Shown here in pieces: positions 23,650-32,505 of a stretch of DNA of 41,466 nt. The number at the start of each line of letters is the position of its first letter. Position 1 is the stretch's first letter. The stretch covers positions 1 to 41,466 of the forward strand of contig JACIWI010000038.1 in the NCBI GenBank assembly GCA_014361055.1, in the 5' to 3' direction. A program made the translations under genes and the position numbers. A model generated the notes under the pieces. The model was given only the letters and a program-made list of their open reading frames with translations, was not told the origin of the DNA and did not search any database. This DNA comes from Candidatus Bipolaricaulota bacterium. Its GTDB lineage: Bacteria > Bipolaricaulota > Bipolaricaulia > Bipolaricaulales > Bipolaricaulaceae.

Positions 23650-26407
23650 ACGCCGCGGCCTGCGGGCCCGCGTGCTCGGGGGGATCGTCTCCGTCACCGG
23701 GCGCTGGGCGGCGGTGGTGGCCGTGTTGGTGGCCGCCCTGGTGGGGGCGGCCCTGTACTACATCCAGGATCTCCCCATTCGCAGCTCCTACATCGACCTC
23801 CTGCCGGAGCACGACCCCCTGGTGGAGAGGTTCCAAGAGGTGCAGGAGGAGCTGGCCACCACGGATGTGGTGGCGGTCCTGCTCACCCTGACCGCGCCGC
23901 CGGCCTCGCTGGAGGAGCGGGCGCGGATCCTGTTCGCTGCCGCCGACCGGGTGATCGCCGAGCTCGACGACCCCGAGATCGTCGGGGCCTCGTACCGGCT
24001 TGGGCAGGGGATCCCCGTCCCCCCCGAGCTCCTCCTGTTCCGCACCCTGTCCCCTGAGGAGCTCTCTCGCCTGCGGGACATCGCCCAGGAGGTACTGGCT
24101 CTTCTCCCGGCGCTGCCCCCGGGCGGCGTCCCGTCGGTGGCCGAGCTCCTCTCGGCGGTGGCGTCCGGGGCGATCACGGATGCGGACGCGGTGGAGAAAG
24201 CCTTGCACGAGCTTGCCCAGGCCGGATGGAGCACCGTCGCCTTGCTCGAGGACCTGCCTCGGGTGCAGGGGCTCCTCGACGAGGCGGCGGGCATCGTCCG
24301 CGCGGTGAAGGCCCGCCCCCTCCCCGAAGACACCGGCCAGCCGATCCTGTCCCGGGATCACACGCGCCTGGTCGTACAGATCTGGCCGGCCCGGTCAGCC
24401 TACGAAAGCCTGGACTACAGCCGCCGTATCACCCGCAGCGTGCGGGATGCGGTGGCCCGGGCCGACCTCGGCGCGGTAGGGGTCACGGCCGGGGTCACCG
24501 GGCCGTACGTGGCGAGCGTCGAGGTCGACCAGGTCATCCGCCGGGATATGAACCTGGTGACCATCATCTCCTCCACGGCCGTGTTCGTGCTGATCCTCAT
24601 TGCCTTCACCAGCCCGTTCCTGTGCGTGGTGGCGTTGGTGCCGGTGCTCGTGTCGGCCCTTCTCACCGTGGCCTGGGCCAAGTTCGCGGTGGGCGGGTTC
24701 AACCTGCTGACCGCGTTCCTGCCGGCCCTGGTGCTCGGGCTGGGGATTGACTTCTCCGTGCACCTCCTCGCTCGGTACGCCGAGGAGCGGGTGCTCGGCA
24801 GCTCGGTGGGGGCGGCGCTGGCTACCGCCATCCGCAGCAAGGGCGAAGCGTGCTTCACCGCGGCGGTGACCACCTCGGCCGTGTTCGCGTGCCTTCTTGT
24901 ATCCCACTCCCGGGCGCTTTGGGAGATGGGGGTGATCATGACCGTGGGGATCGTGATCGCCCTCGTCATCGGGTTGCTCGTTACCCCGAGCCTGGTCACG
25001 CTGACCTATGCCGTCTTCCGGCGTCGGTTCCGGGAGCGGCCTCCGCTCTCGTCGGTCCGCCTGCGGCATGCCTATCATCGCCTTCTCCTGCAGCGCCGGG
25101 GGGTGGTCGTGGTGGGGCTCCTCCTCACCGGGGCCCTCGTGTACCAGGCGAGCCACGTCCACTTCCGGTTTGTGTCCGCCCAGCTCGCCCCGCCGACCCC
25201 GGCCCAGGATGTGCTCACCACCATCACCCGCGAGTTCGCCGGCGAGATTTGGCTTGGGGACACGTTCCGGTTCTTCTGCGCCCGCCCGGAGGACATCAAG
25301 CCCCTCGAGGCAAAGCTGGCCGCCCATCCCCTGGTGGAGTCCACCGCTTCCGTGCGCGACCTCCTCCCCCAGGAGCTGTTGCGGGGGCAGGTCTCCCTCC
25401 AGGACGTGCCGCTGGCCGCGGTCCACCAGGCGGTGGGGACCCTGCAGGAGAACCTGGAGCAGTGGGACGCCATCTTGGCCGACGTGGAGATCTTGCTGTC
25501 CCGCCTGTCCCAGTTCGAGCTCCTCGCCGCCCTGAGCGGGCAGACCCGCCTCGCCGGCGTCCTCGCCCAGGGGACGGACGAGCTGGTTCGGGTGTGGCGG
25601 TCGATGCGGGGGGTAGACCGGGCATCGGTCCAGGAGACGGTGGCCGAGCTGGCGGCCGACCTCGCGGTGCTGACGTCGTTCGTGGCGGCCATCGAGGCCC
25701 TGCCCCCGGAGCCGGAGTTGGTGGTCCGGCTGCTTTCGCTCCTCCCGGAGGACATCCGGGCCCAGTACTCCACAGCGAAGGGCCAGTACGTGGTGGAGGC
25801 GCGGATGAAGGGGGCGCTTTACGAAGGTCGGAACCTCCAGGAATTCTTGGACTGGACGGGAAGCCTGGGGGTGGAGTACTTCGGGCTCCCCGAGCTCCAA
25901 GCCCGCCTGGAGCGGTACATGAAGCGAGACTTCGCCCTCTCCACCGTCTTGGCCGTGGTCCTCATCCTGATCTTCATCTGGCGGGACTTCCCGCGCCCAA
26001 GCGAGGCGCTTCTGGCGATGGCCCCGCTGGCGATGGGGTACGTGTGGATGTTGGCGGGGATGAGACTTCTGCGGATCGAGTTCAACTTCACCAACATCGT
26101 GATCTCCCCCCTCCTCATCGGGATCGGGGTGGACAGCGCCGTGCACCTTCTGCATCGGGTGGCGGAAGAGCGGCGGCAGGGCGGGGACGCGGTGGCCCGG
26201 GGGGCCGCTGCCAGCATGGCCCCCATCCTGACCAGCTCCCTGACCACCATGGCCGCGTTCGGAGCGCTCCTGGCCGCTCATACCCCGGGGCTCCGGCTCC
26301 TGGGGACCTCGGCCTTGCTCGGGCTTGGGTTCACCCTGCTTGGGAGCCTGCTGTTCGTCCCTGCCGGCGCGGCGTGGTTGGTTGAGGAAACCCGGCCGAG
26401 GGAATAA
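23600..26407 (+). CDS. RND/MMPL-family membrane exporter
   Basis: The protein of up to 935 residues has the two-fold RND layout. A first membrane helix (about 35-55) is followed by a large soluble domain, then a membrane bundle (about 315-460). A second soluble domain and a second bundle (about 775-925) follow. Each bundle carries the hallmark GIDFSVHL or GIGVDSAVHL. This is the MMPL/HpnN-type subfamily, which exports lipids such as hopanoids. The cargo here is unknown and no partner periplasmic adaptor is nearby. The start is uncertain: ATG 23600 overlaps nusA by 50 nt, while GTG 23672 lies after the nusA stop and just before the first helix. It is an unusual passenger of a rimP-nusA operon. 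Confidence 0.88.
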   Translation: MTSPFGPHPEKSPNKAERRGLRARVLGGIVSVTGRWAAVVAVLVAALVGAALYYIQDLPIRSSYIDLLPEHDPLVERFQEVQEELATTDVVAVLLTLTAPPASLEERARILFAAADRVIAELDDPEIVGASYRLGQGIPVPPELLLFRTLSPEELSRLRDIAQEVLALLPALPPGGVPSVAELLSAVASGAITDADAVEKALHELAQAGWSTVALLEDLPRVQGLLDEAAGIVRAVKARPLPEDTGQPILSRDHTRLVVQIWPARSAYESLDYSRRITRSVRDAVARADLGAVGVTAGVTGPYVASVEVDQVIRRDMNLVTIISSTAVFVLILIAFTSPFLCVVALVPVLVSALLTVAWAKFAVGGFNLLTAFLPALVLGLGIDFSVHLLARYAEERVLGSSVGAALATAIRSKGEACFTAAVTTSAVFACLLVSHSRALWEMGVIMTVGIVIALVIGLLVTPSLVTLTYAVFRRRFRERPPLSSVRLRHAYHRLLLQRRGVVVVGLLLTGALVYQASHVHFRFVSAQLAPPTPAQDVLTTITREFAGEIWLGDTFRFFCARPEDIKPLEAKLAAHPLVESTASVRDLLPQELLRGQVSLQDVPLAAVHQAVGTLQENLEQWDAILADVEILLSRLSQFELLAALSGQTRLAGVLAQGTDELVRVWRSMRGVDRASVQETVAELAADLAVLTSFVAAIEALPPEPELVVRLLSLLPEDIRAQYSTAKGQYVVEARMKGALYEGRNLQEFLDWTGSLGVEYFGLPELQARLERYMKRDFALSTVLAVVLILIFIWRDFPRPSEALLAMAPLAMGYVWMLAGMRLLRIEFNFTNIVISPLLIGIGVDSAVHLLHRVAEERRQGGDAVARGAAASMAPILTSSLTTMAAFGALLAAHTPGLRLLGTSALLGLGFTLLGSLLFVPAGAAWLVEETRPRE

Positions 26408-26449
26408 AGTGGATTAACTGCCTGACCGGCCCAAAGGAGGGGATGGGAA

Positions 26450-27979
26450 ATGGCCACGACCAGTGGGCTTGCGTTCATCGGATCGGGTGCCCTCCTGGTG
26501 GGTCTGGCTGCCGGACTCCTCCTCGCCCGGTGGCGTAACCGCCGCCTCGGGCGCAAAGCGGAGGCCATCCTGGAACAGGCACGCCAGGAGGCTGAGCGCA
26601 TCTATCGAGAAAAGCTCCTCGCCGTGCAGCAAGAGGTCGGTGAGCTCCGCGAACGGGAGGAAGAGAGACTCCGCAAGAAGGAAGCCGATCTTGCCCAAGC
26701 CGAGGAACGGCTCCGCGGGCGGGAGGACCGCCTGGGCAAGAAGAGCAATTATCTCGAGATGATCGAGGATTCCCTCCGTCAGGACGAGGCGGAGCTGGGG
26801 CGGCTGATCGAGATGGGGCAGAAGCTCCTGGCGGAGGAGCAGGCGCTCCTGGAACGGCTGGCCGGGCTTACCCAAGAGGAGGCCAAGGATTACCTGTTGA
26901 AGCTTGTGGAGGCGGAATCCGAGCGACACTTCGCCCGAAAGATCGCCGAGGTGGAGCGGCGCACCAAGCAGGAGGCGGAGCGCCGGGCCCGCCGCATCCT
27001 CGCCGATGCCGTGCAGCGCTATGCCTTGGACTACGCGGAGGAGGCCACCGTGAGCGCGGTGCCCCTCCCCAACGACGACTACAAGGGGCGCATCATCGGC
27101 CGCGACGGCCGCAACATCCGGGCGTTCGAGGCGCTCACCGGGGTGGAGGTGTTGGTTGATGACACCCCGGAGGTGGTGGTGCTGTCCTCGTTCCATCCCA
27201 TCCGGCGCGAGGTGGCCCGGTTGGCTCTGGAGCGGCTCCTCGAGGATGGCCGCATCCACCCCGCGCGCATCGAGGAGATGGTGCGCAAGGCCAAGGACCG
27301 GGTCGAGGAGCTGATCCAGGAATACGGGGAGAAGGCAGCGTTCGAGGCCGGGGTGGACCTGCCGGCGGAGCTGATCGTGCTCCTAGGACGGCTTCACTTC
27401 CGCACGAGTTTCGGCCAGAACCAGCTCCAGCACGCGCTCGAGGTGAGCTTCCTCGCCCGGCTCCTCGCCGAGGAGATCGGGATCGACTCGAAACCCGCCA
27501 AACGGGCTGGCCTCCTCCACGACATCGGGAAGGCGGTGGACCAAGAGGTGGAGGGCCCCCACGCCCTGATCGGGGCTGACCTCGCCCGGCGCTACGGGGA
27601 ACCTTGGCCGATCGTCAACGCCATCGCCGCCCATCACGGCAACGTGGAACCGGCCACGGTCACCGCGGTCCTCATCCAAGCTGCCGACACCCTGTCCGCA
27701 GCCCGGCCCGGGGCGCGGAAGGAGACCTACGAGCGGTACTTCCAGCGGCTGGAGGAGCTGGAAAAGCTGGCCTGCGCTTACCCCCAGGTGAAGGAGGCGT
27801 ACGCCATCCAGGCCGGCCGGGAGGTGCGGGTGATCCTGAAGCCGGAAAAAACCACGGATGACGCGGCCGCAAAGCTCGCGTATGATATCGCCCGGCGGAT
27901 CGAGAAGCAGATCCAATACCCAGGGGAGATCAAGGTGACCGTCATCCGCCAGACCCAGTTCGTGGAGACGGCCCGGTGA
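26450..27979 (+). CDS. rny: Ribonuclease Y
   Basis: The 509-residue membrane-anchored endoribonuclease starts mRNA decay. It has one N-terminal helix (about 8-27), a long charged coiled coil (30-190) and a KH domain (about 205-265; GRIIGRDGRNIRAFEALTG). The HD phosphohydrolase domain has GLLHDIGKAVDQEVEGPH and AAHHGN. ATG 26450 has AGGAGGGG 8 nt upstream. The 42-nt gap before it contains no clear promoter. The stop overlaps the spoVS GTG (GTGA), a pairing kept in many thermophiles and Gram-positives. Confidence 0.96.
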   Translation: MATTSGLAFIGSGALLVGLAAGLLLARWRNRRLGRKAEAILEQARQEAERIYREKLLAVQQEVGELREREEERLRKKEADLAQAEERLRGREDRLGKKSNYLEMIEDSLRQDEAELGRLIEMGQKLLAEEQALLERLAGLTQEEAKDYLLKLVEAESERHFARKIAEVERRTKQEAERRARRILADAVQRYALDYAEEATVSAVPLPNDDYKGRIIGRDGRNIRAFEALTGVEVLVDDTPEVVVLSSFHPIRREVARLALERLLEDGRIHPARIEEMVRKAKDRVEELIQEYGEKAAFEAGVDLPAELIVLLGRLHFRTSFGQNQLQHALEVSFLARLLAEEIGIDSKPAKRAGLLHDIGKAVDQEVEGPHALIGADLARRYGEPWPIVNAIAAHHGNVEPATVTAVLIQAADTLSAARPGARKETYERYFQRLEELEKLACAYPQVKEAYAIQAGREVRVILKPEKTTDDAAAKLAYDIARRIEKQIQYPGEIKVTVIRQTQFVETAR

Positions 27980-28335
27980 GCAAGGAGGTAACCGTGAACG
28001 TGCTGAAGATCGCGTCGACTTCGGTTGCCAGTGCGGCCGCAGGGGCGGTGGCGAACACGTTCCGCGAGGAAGGTGTGGCCGAGCTGCAGGCCATCGGCCC
28101 CAAGGCCGTGAACCAGGCGGTGAAGTGCATCGCCATCGCCCGCGGGTACGTGGCCCCGAGCGGGCTCGACTTGTTCTTCGTGCCCTCGTTCGTCGAGGTG
28201 GACGTGAACGGAGAAACCCGGACGGGCATTCGGTTTACGGTGCGGTCCCGCACTCCGCCGGCGGCGAACCTACGGCCGCGGAGCCGCCACGAGGAAGGCC
28301 CCACTGCCTCCGCAGAGGCATGGAAAGACATCTGA
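27976..28335 (+). CDS. spoVS: Stage V sporulation protein S-like (SpoVS)
   Basis: The first about 90 residues are a clear SpoVS domain: VLKIASTSVASAAAGAVANT, AIGPKAVNQAVKCIAIARGY and LDLFFVPSFVEVDV. The fold is Alba-like and may bind nucleic acid. The family occurs widely in bacteria that do not sporulate, and nothing else in the window points to sporulation. The GTG start overlaps the rny stop. About 25 residues after GIRFTVRSR are not family sequence and overlap the putative start of the next gene. Confidence 0.88.
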   Translation: MSKEVTVNVLKIASTSVASAAAGAVANTFREEGVAELQAIGPKAVNQAVKCIAIARGYVAPSGLDLFFVPSFVEVDVNGETRTGIRFTVRSRTPPAANLRPRSRHEEGPTASAEAWKDI

Positions 28336-28549
28336 CGCGCTGCGGGAGGCGCTGCGCGGGCTGGCCCTGGTCGGGCAACTGGGGTTCACCGTGGCCGGGG
28401 GGGCATTGGTCGGGTACGGTGCCGGCTACGGGATCGACCTCCTGACCGGGGGCAAGGGGGGGCGCATCGGCGGGATCCTCGTCGGCTTGGCCGGTGGGAT
28501 TTGGGCCGCGGCGCGGGATGTTAAGCGATTCATGGGGAAAACGGGGTGA
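28304..28549 (+). CDS. Small AtpI/AtpZ-like two-helix membrane protein, apparently CTG start
   Basis: After spoVS a different frame reads SDALREALRGLALVGQLGF, then two glycine-rich hydrophobic helices (VAGGALVGYGAGYGIDLL and RIGGILVGLAGGIWAAA), and ends RFMGKTG-stop. This is the pattern of the AtpI/AtpZ assembly factors of F-type ATP synthase. The frame has no ATG, GTG or TTG near its beginning. A CTG at 28304 lies 6 nt after GAGGAAGG (28291-28298), so I propose it as start (81 residues). An ATG at 28320 is out of frame. No ATP synthase genes lie nearby. A frameshift in the sequence at about 28320-28335 would be an alternative explanation. Confidence 0.6.
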   Translation: MPPQRHGKTSDALREALRGLALVGQLGFTVAGGALVGYGAGYGIDLLTGGKGGRIGGILVGLAGGIWAAARDVKRFMGKTG

Positions 28550-28558
28550 CGAGAACTC

Positions 28559-31051
28559 ATGAACCGGTTCTTCCAACGACATAAAGTGGCCATCATCATG
28601 GTGGTCGTGGTGGGGTTCGTTCTAGGTAGCGTCGGGCTCTACACGTTCCAGCGTTTCTCCCCAGCCGCCAAGGGCAGCGCAGAAGAGACGATCATGACCA
28701 TCGAAGGGCGCAAGGTCACCCGCCAGGAGCTGGCCCAAGCCTACGACAATCTCGTCCAGTACTACACGCAACTCTACCAGATGTTCGGCCAAGACTTCAC
28801 CGCCGAGCTCCAGGGCTTGGAAGGGGCGTTTCGCCGCCAGCAGTACGTGGCCGCGGCCGCGGAGGGCATCATCCGCGAGGCGATCCTGGACCGGGAGGCC
28901 AAGCGACTGCGGATCAGCGTCCCCAAGGCCGAGGTGGACCAGGCGGCGCGCAGCCGCTACGAGCAGACCCTGGCCCAGTTCGGCGGGGACGAGAAGAGCC
29001 TCGAAAGCTACCTCAAGACGTTGGGGCTAACCCTGGACCAATACCGGCGTCAGTTGGCGATGGCCGAGGAAAGCCGGCTTCGGGAGGAGCGCCTGCGCCA
29101 GTTCGTGGTCGGCCCCATCCAGCCCACGGACGACCAGCTCCAGGCGTACTACACCACCCACCAAGACCGGTACCAGTCCGAACCGGAGAAGATCAAGGTC
29201 GCCCACATCCTGGTCGACGAGGCCAAGTTGGCCGACGAGCTCCTGGGCCGCGTCCAGGCCCCGGGGGCGGACTTCGCCGCACTGGCCCGGGAATACTCCA
29301 CGGACGAGGCCACTCGGGACCAAGGCGGGGAGATGGACTGGTTCGCCCGCGGCGGGTCCACGTTCTCCGCCAAGGTGGAGGAGGCCGCGTTCGGCCTCGC
29401 CCCCGGCCAGGTCACGGTGGTGGACGACGAGCAGGGGTTCCACATCCTGAAGCTCCTCGACCGGAAAGCCGCGGTGATCCCGACGTTCGCCGAGGTCCGC
29501 GACCAGGTCCAGAAGGACTACATCCAGGATGAGGAAGGGAAGCGCTGGAACGACTGGTACGTTGCGCGCCGTCAGGCGGCCCAGCTCGTCGTGTCCGATC
29601 CCTTGCTCTCCGCTGCCCTTCTCCTGGGAAAGGACAAGGAGCAGGCCGTACAGGTCCTGCTCAGCGCCCGCGAGGCGGGCACGGTCGAGGATCCCTACCT
29701 GAATTACTACATCGGCCGGTTGTACGAGGACCTATTCACCGGCGTCGGCACGAAGCGGGTGGAGCTCGAGAAGAAGGCGGAGCGGACCCCGGAGGAGGAG
29801 GCCGAGCTCGAACGCCTTCGGGCCCAAGAGGCGGGCTACAAGGCGAAGGCGGTGCAGGCGTACCTCGCGTTCGTGGAGACCGGGGAGGCCGACGAGGCGT
29901 TCTACCAGCGGGCGTTGGCCCTGGATCCGCGGAATCCCCAGTTCCGCTACCACCTGGCCGAGCTGTACCGCAGCCTGGGCAGGTACGTCCAGGCCGACAC
30001 CGAATACCGTCAGGCGATCGAGGCCAAACCGGACTTCGTGGCCGCCTACACCGGCCAGGGGGACGCGGCGATGGCCATGGAGCTCTACGCGCGGGCGATC
30101 GAGGCTTACCGCAAGGGGTTGGAGCTTCAGCCGGGAAGCGTCACCCTCAAGCTCAAGCTCGCCGGGGCGTACGTGAAGGATCGGCAGCACCAAGAGGCGA
30201 AACCCCTCCTGGAGGAGGTGCTGGCCCGGGAGCCGGAGAACGTCACCGCCCTCACCCTGATGGGGGATCTCCTCCTCGCTCAAGGGGATGCCCAGCGCGC
30301 CATCGTCCAGTACGAAGCCGCCTACAAGCGGAACCCGACGTCGGAGGTCCAGCTCAAGCTGGCCGGCGGTTACTTCGCCGCCGGCCGTCTGGAGGACGCC
30401 AAGCGCCGGTATCAAGACGTGATCAAGCAATTCCCCTACCGGGCTGAAGCCTACGTGGGCCTGGGGGACGTGTACCTCCAGCAGGGCGACCAGGCAAAGG
30501 CACTGGACTACTACCGGCAGGCGTTGCCCCGGGCGTTCGAGGTCACGATGAAGGAGACCATCGCCCGGAAGATCGTGGAGCTGGATCCCAAGGATACCAC
30601 CACCCGGTTCCGCCTCGCCGGCTACTTCCGGGAGCAGTACAAGTACGAGGCCGCCATCCGCCAGTACGAGGCCATCCTCGAGCTTAGCCCGGGCAACCTC
30701 GACGCGTTGGTCGGCCTCGGCGACTCCTATGTGCCCCGGGTCCAGTACGACCGGGCGATGGACTACTACCGGCAGGCGTTGGCCGTGGCCACCACGTCCC
30801 AGCAGCGCCTGGCGATCTACGACAAGATGGTCGCCTGCGAGGAGCAGCGGGTTGGGCCCGGCCAGCCCCTTGGCCCCCAGGGGCTGGAGGCGCTGTGGCA
30901 ACGGGCCCTGCTCGAGAAGGAGCTCGGGCAGAAGGACAAGGCTAAAGCGGACCTGGAGCGCATCCGGGCCGCGGACCCCAACTTCCGGGCGGGCGAGGTC
31001 GGCCCGCTCCTCGAGGAACTGGGCGGCACGGCGGAGCCGCCGTCGCAATGA
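28559..31051 (+). CDS. Membrane-anchored parvulin-type peptidyl-prolyl isomerase fused to TPR repeats
   Basis: The 830-residue protein has one N-terminal helix (about 11-30, VAIIMVVVVGFVLGSVGLYT). A SurA/PpiD-like N domain (about 45-200) follows. The parvulin domain (about 211-312) has KVAHILVDE, DFAALAREYSTDE and QGGEMDWFARG. From about 380 to 800 there are many TPR units, for example AIEAYRKGLELQPGS and ALDYYRQALPRAF. It should sit in the membrane facing the periplasm and help fold or hand over exported proteins. The long TPR array is unusual, since SurA, PrsA and PpiD lack one. It overlaps mazG by ATGA. Confidence 0.9.
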   Translation: MNRFFQRHKVAIIMVVVVGFVLGSVGLYTFQRFSPAAKGSAEETIMTIEGRKVTRQELAQAYDNLVQYYTQLYQMFGQDFTAELQGLEGAFRRQQYVAAAAEGIIREAILDREAKRLRISVPKAEVDQAARSRYEQTLAQFGGDEKSLESYLKTLGLTLDQYRRQLAMAEESRLREERLRQFVVGPIQPTDDQLQAYYTTHQDRYQSEPEKIKVAHILVDEAKLADELLGRVQAPGADFAALAREYSTDEATRDQGGEMDWFARGGSTFSAKVEEAAFGLAPGQVTVVDDEQGFHILKLLDRKAAVIPTFAEVRDQVQKDYIQDEEGKRWNDWYVARRQAAQLVVSDPLLSAALLLGKDKEQAVQVLLSAREAGTVEDPYLNYYIGRLYEDLFTGVGTKRVELEKKAERTPEEEAELERLRAQEAGYKAKAVQAYLAFVETGEADEAFYQRALALDPRNPQFRYHLAELYRSLGRYVQADTEYRQAIEAKPDFVAAYTGQGDAAMAMELYARAIEAYRKGLELQPGSVTLKLKLAGAYVKDRQHQEAKPLLEEVLAREPENVTALTLMGDLLLAQGDAQRAIVQYEAAYKRNPTSEVQLKLAGGYFAAGRLEDAKRRYQDVIKQFPYRAEAYVGLGDVYLQQGDQAKALDYYRQALPRAFEVTMKETIARKIVELDPKDTTTRFRLAGYFREQYKYEAAIRQYEAILELSPGNLDALVGLGDSYVPRVQYDRAMDYYRQALAVATTSQQRLAIYDKMVACEEQRVGPGQPLGPQGLEALWQRALLEKELGQKDKAKADLERIRAADPNFRAGEVGPLLEELGGTAEPPSQ

Positions 31052-31695
31052 GCGCGAGGAAGCCGCGGGCGCCGGACGGCGCGGCGTGGGCGCTGGGGGA
31101 GCTCGTGCAGGTGATTGCCCACCTGCGTGGTCCGGACGGGTGCCCGTGGGACCGGGCCCAGACCCACCGCACCCTGATCCCTTACCTCCTGGAGGAGGCG
31201 TACGAGGTGGCCGAGGCCCTCCAGGCCGAGGCCTCGGCCGAGCTCCGTGAGGAGCTGGGGGATCTCCTCCTGCAGGTGCTCCTTCACGCCCAGATCGAGG
31301 CCGAAGCCGGCCGGTTCGACATCGGCGACGTGGCCGACGGCCTGCGGGAGAAGCTCGTGCGGCGGCACCCCCATGTGTTCGGTGGGGGGGAGGCGTCTAC
31401 CCCGAACGAGGTCCGCCGGCGGTGGGAGGAGATCAAGCAGCAGGAAGGCGGGCACCGCTTGGACCCGAGCAAGCCGGCCCTTCTTGCGGCGAGCAAGTTC
31501 GTCGAGGTGAAGGAGGCGTCCGGGGAGCCCGTCCCGGTGGGACGGCATCTGCGCATCCCCGAGACCGCTCCGGACCCGGCGACGGTGGTAGGGGAGATGC
31601 TGGTGGAGGTGGCCGCCCTGGCCCGCCGTTGGGGATGCGACCCCGAGCTTGCCCTACGCAACTTCCTGGCGCGGAGGGAGGGTGGCCATGGGTGA
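31048..31695 (+). CDS. mazG: MazG nucleoside triphosphate pyrophosphohydrolase
   Basis: This 215-residue MazG hydrolyses (d)NTPs to NMP and PPi and acts in house-cleaning. The opening LRGPDGCPWDRAQTHRTLIP is family-typical. Metal ligands lie in YLLEEAYEVAEAL and LREELGDLLLQVLLHA. RRHPHVFGG and VRRRWEEIK are also hallmarks. The second half is shorter than in the E. coli enzyme (263 residues) and lacks a complete second EExxE set. ATG 31048 overlaps the PPIase stop, and the 3' end overlaps the next gene by 8 nt. Confidence 0.93.
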   Translation: MSARKPRAPDGAAWALGELVQVIAHLRGPDGCPWDRAQTHRTLIPYLLEEAYEVAEALQAEASAELREELGDLLLQVLLHAQIEAEAGRFDIGDVADGLREKLVRRHPHVFGGGEASTPNEVRRRWEEIKQQEGGHRLDPSKPALLAASKFVEVKEASGEPVPVGRHLRIPETAPDPATVVGEMLVEVAALARRWGCDPELALRNFLARREGGHG

Positions 31696-31960
31696 CCGGT
31701 TCGCCCGGTTGCGCGAACTTCCCCGGCCTTCGGAGGCGGCCGTGGTGTGGGTGGAGACGGACGACGAGGCCCTCCATTTCCTGGACGCGGCGTTCTCGGC
31801 CATGGACGGGGTGGCCAACGTGCGCCGGGAGTACCGGGATGTGGGCGGGCGGAAGCTGTTCAAGATCTACGTGGCCCCGGGAAGCCTTGACGAAGCCCTT
31901 CGTGTGCTACGGGCCGCCGCCGAGCACGTGACGATCGGGGAAATCCAGATCGAGCCGTGA
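31688..31960 (+). CDS. Small DUF4911-like protein
   Basis: The 90-residue soluble protein has an ACT-like alternation of strands and helices (VVWVETDDEALHFLDAAFSA, then VANVRRE, then FKIYVAPGSLDEALRVL). It resembles DUF4911 proteins, which often neighbour YqeG in thermophiles, as here. No function is known. ATG 31688 overlaps mazG by 8 nt. The upstream extension of the frame to 31649 is unlikely. The stop overlaps the yqeG GTG (GTGA). Confidence 0.65.
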   Translation: MGDRFARLRELPRPSEAAVVWVETDDEALHFLDAAFSAMDGVANVRREYRDVGGRKLFKIYVAPGSLDEALRVLRAAAEHVTIGEIQIEP

Positions 31961-32505
31961 GGTGGGTACGGCCCGACGAAGAAGCTCCCACCGTCCACGA
32001 CGTGGACTACCGCGGGCTTGCGCGGCGGGGGACGCGGGCCCTCCTTTTCGATCTCGACAACACCCTGGGCCTGTGGCGTCGGGGGACGTTGGAGCGGCGT
32101 GTTCGGGAACTCCTGCGGGGCCTTCAAGGTGGTGGGTTCCGGTTGGCCGTGCTCTCCAACGCCCGGCTACCCCCGGACGCCCCGGTGGTGCACGAGCTGC
32201 GGAGGTTGGGGATTCCGGTGGTGGCCCCAGCCTGGAAGCCCTTCAAGCGTGGGTTCCGCCGGGCCCTGAGGCTCCTCGGGGCCGAGCCTTCCGAGGCGGC
32301 AGTGATCGGGGACCAGCTCCTCACCGATGTCCTTGGGGGGAGGCGGATGGGCCTGTACACGGTGCTCGTGGAGCCCCTGGGACCCCGGGAGGCCCGGCTG
32401 ACCAAGGTCAACCGAGCCCTGGAGCGGCTCTTGGGCCGCCGGCCCATCTTTCTGCAGCGCGGCGGCAAAGTCGTCCAAGCCCACAGAGGGGCAGACAGAC
32501 GATGA
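31957..32505 (+). CDS. YqeG-family HAD IIIA phosphatase
   Basis: The 182-residue HAD-superfamily protein has motif I FDLDNTL (nucleophile Asp), motif II VLSNA, a Lys in APAWKPFKRGF, and motif IV VIGDQLLTDVLGG. This is the YqeG type, related to phosphatidylglycerophosphate phosphatases such as Gep4. A PGP-phosphatase role alongside PgsA (20857) is possible but not shown. The GTG start overlaps the upstream TGA. The stop overlaps the next ATG. Confidence 0.88.
   Translation: MRWVRPDEEAPTVHDVDYRGLARRGTRALLFDLDNTLGLWRRGTLERRVRELLRGLQGGGFRLAVLSNARLPPDAPVVHELRRLGIPVVAPAWKPFKRGFRRALRLLGAEPSEAAVIGDQLLTDVLGGRRMGLYTVLVEPLGPREARLTKVNRALERLLGRRPIFLQRGGKVVQAHRGADRR

Noticed and set aside
24395-26281. 628-codon minus-strand frame opposite the RND exporter
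   Set aside because: Composition is His/Gly/Arg-rich noise with no recognisable fold; the sense frame has membrane helices and RND motifs.
27976-28335. SpoVS as evidence that the organism forms spores
   Set aside because: SpoVS is widespread in non-sporulating bacteria, and no other sporulation gene is present.
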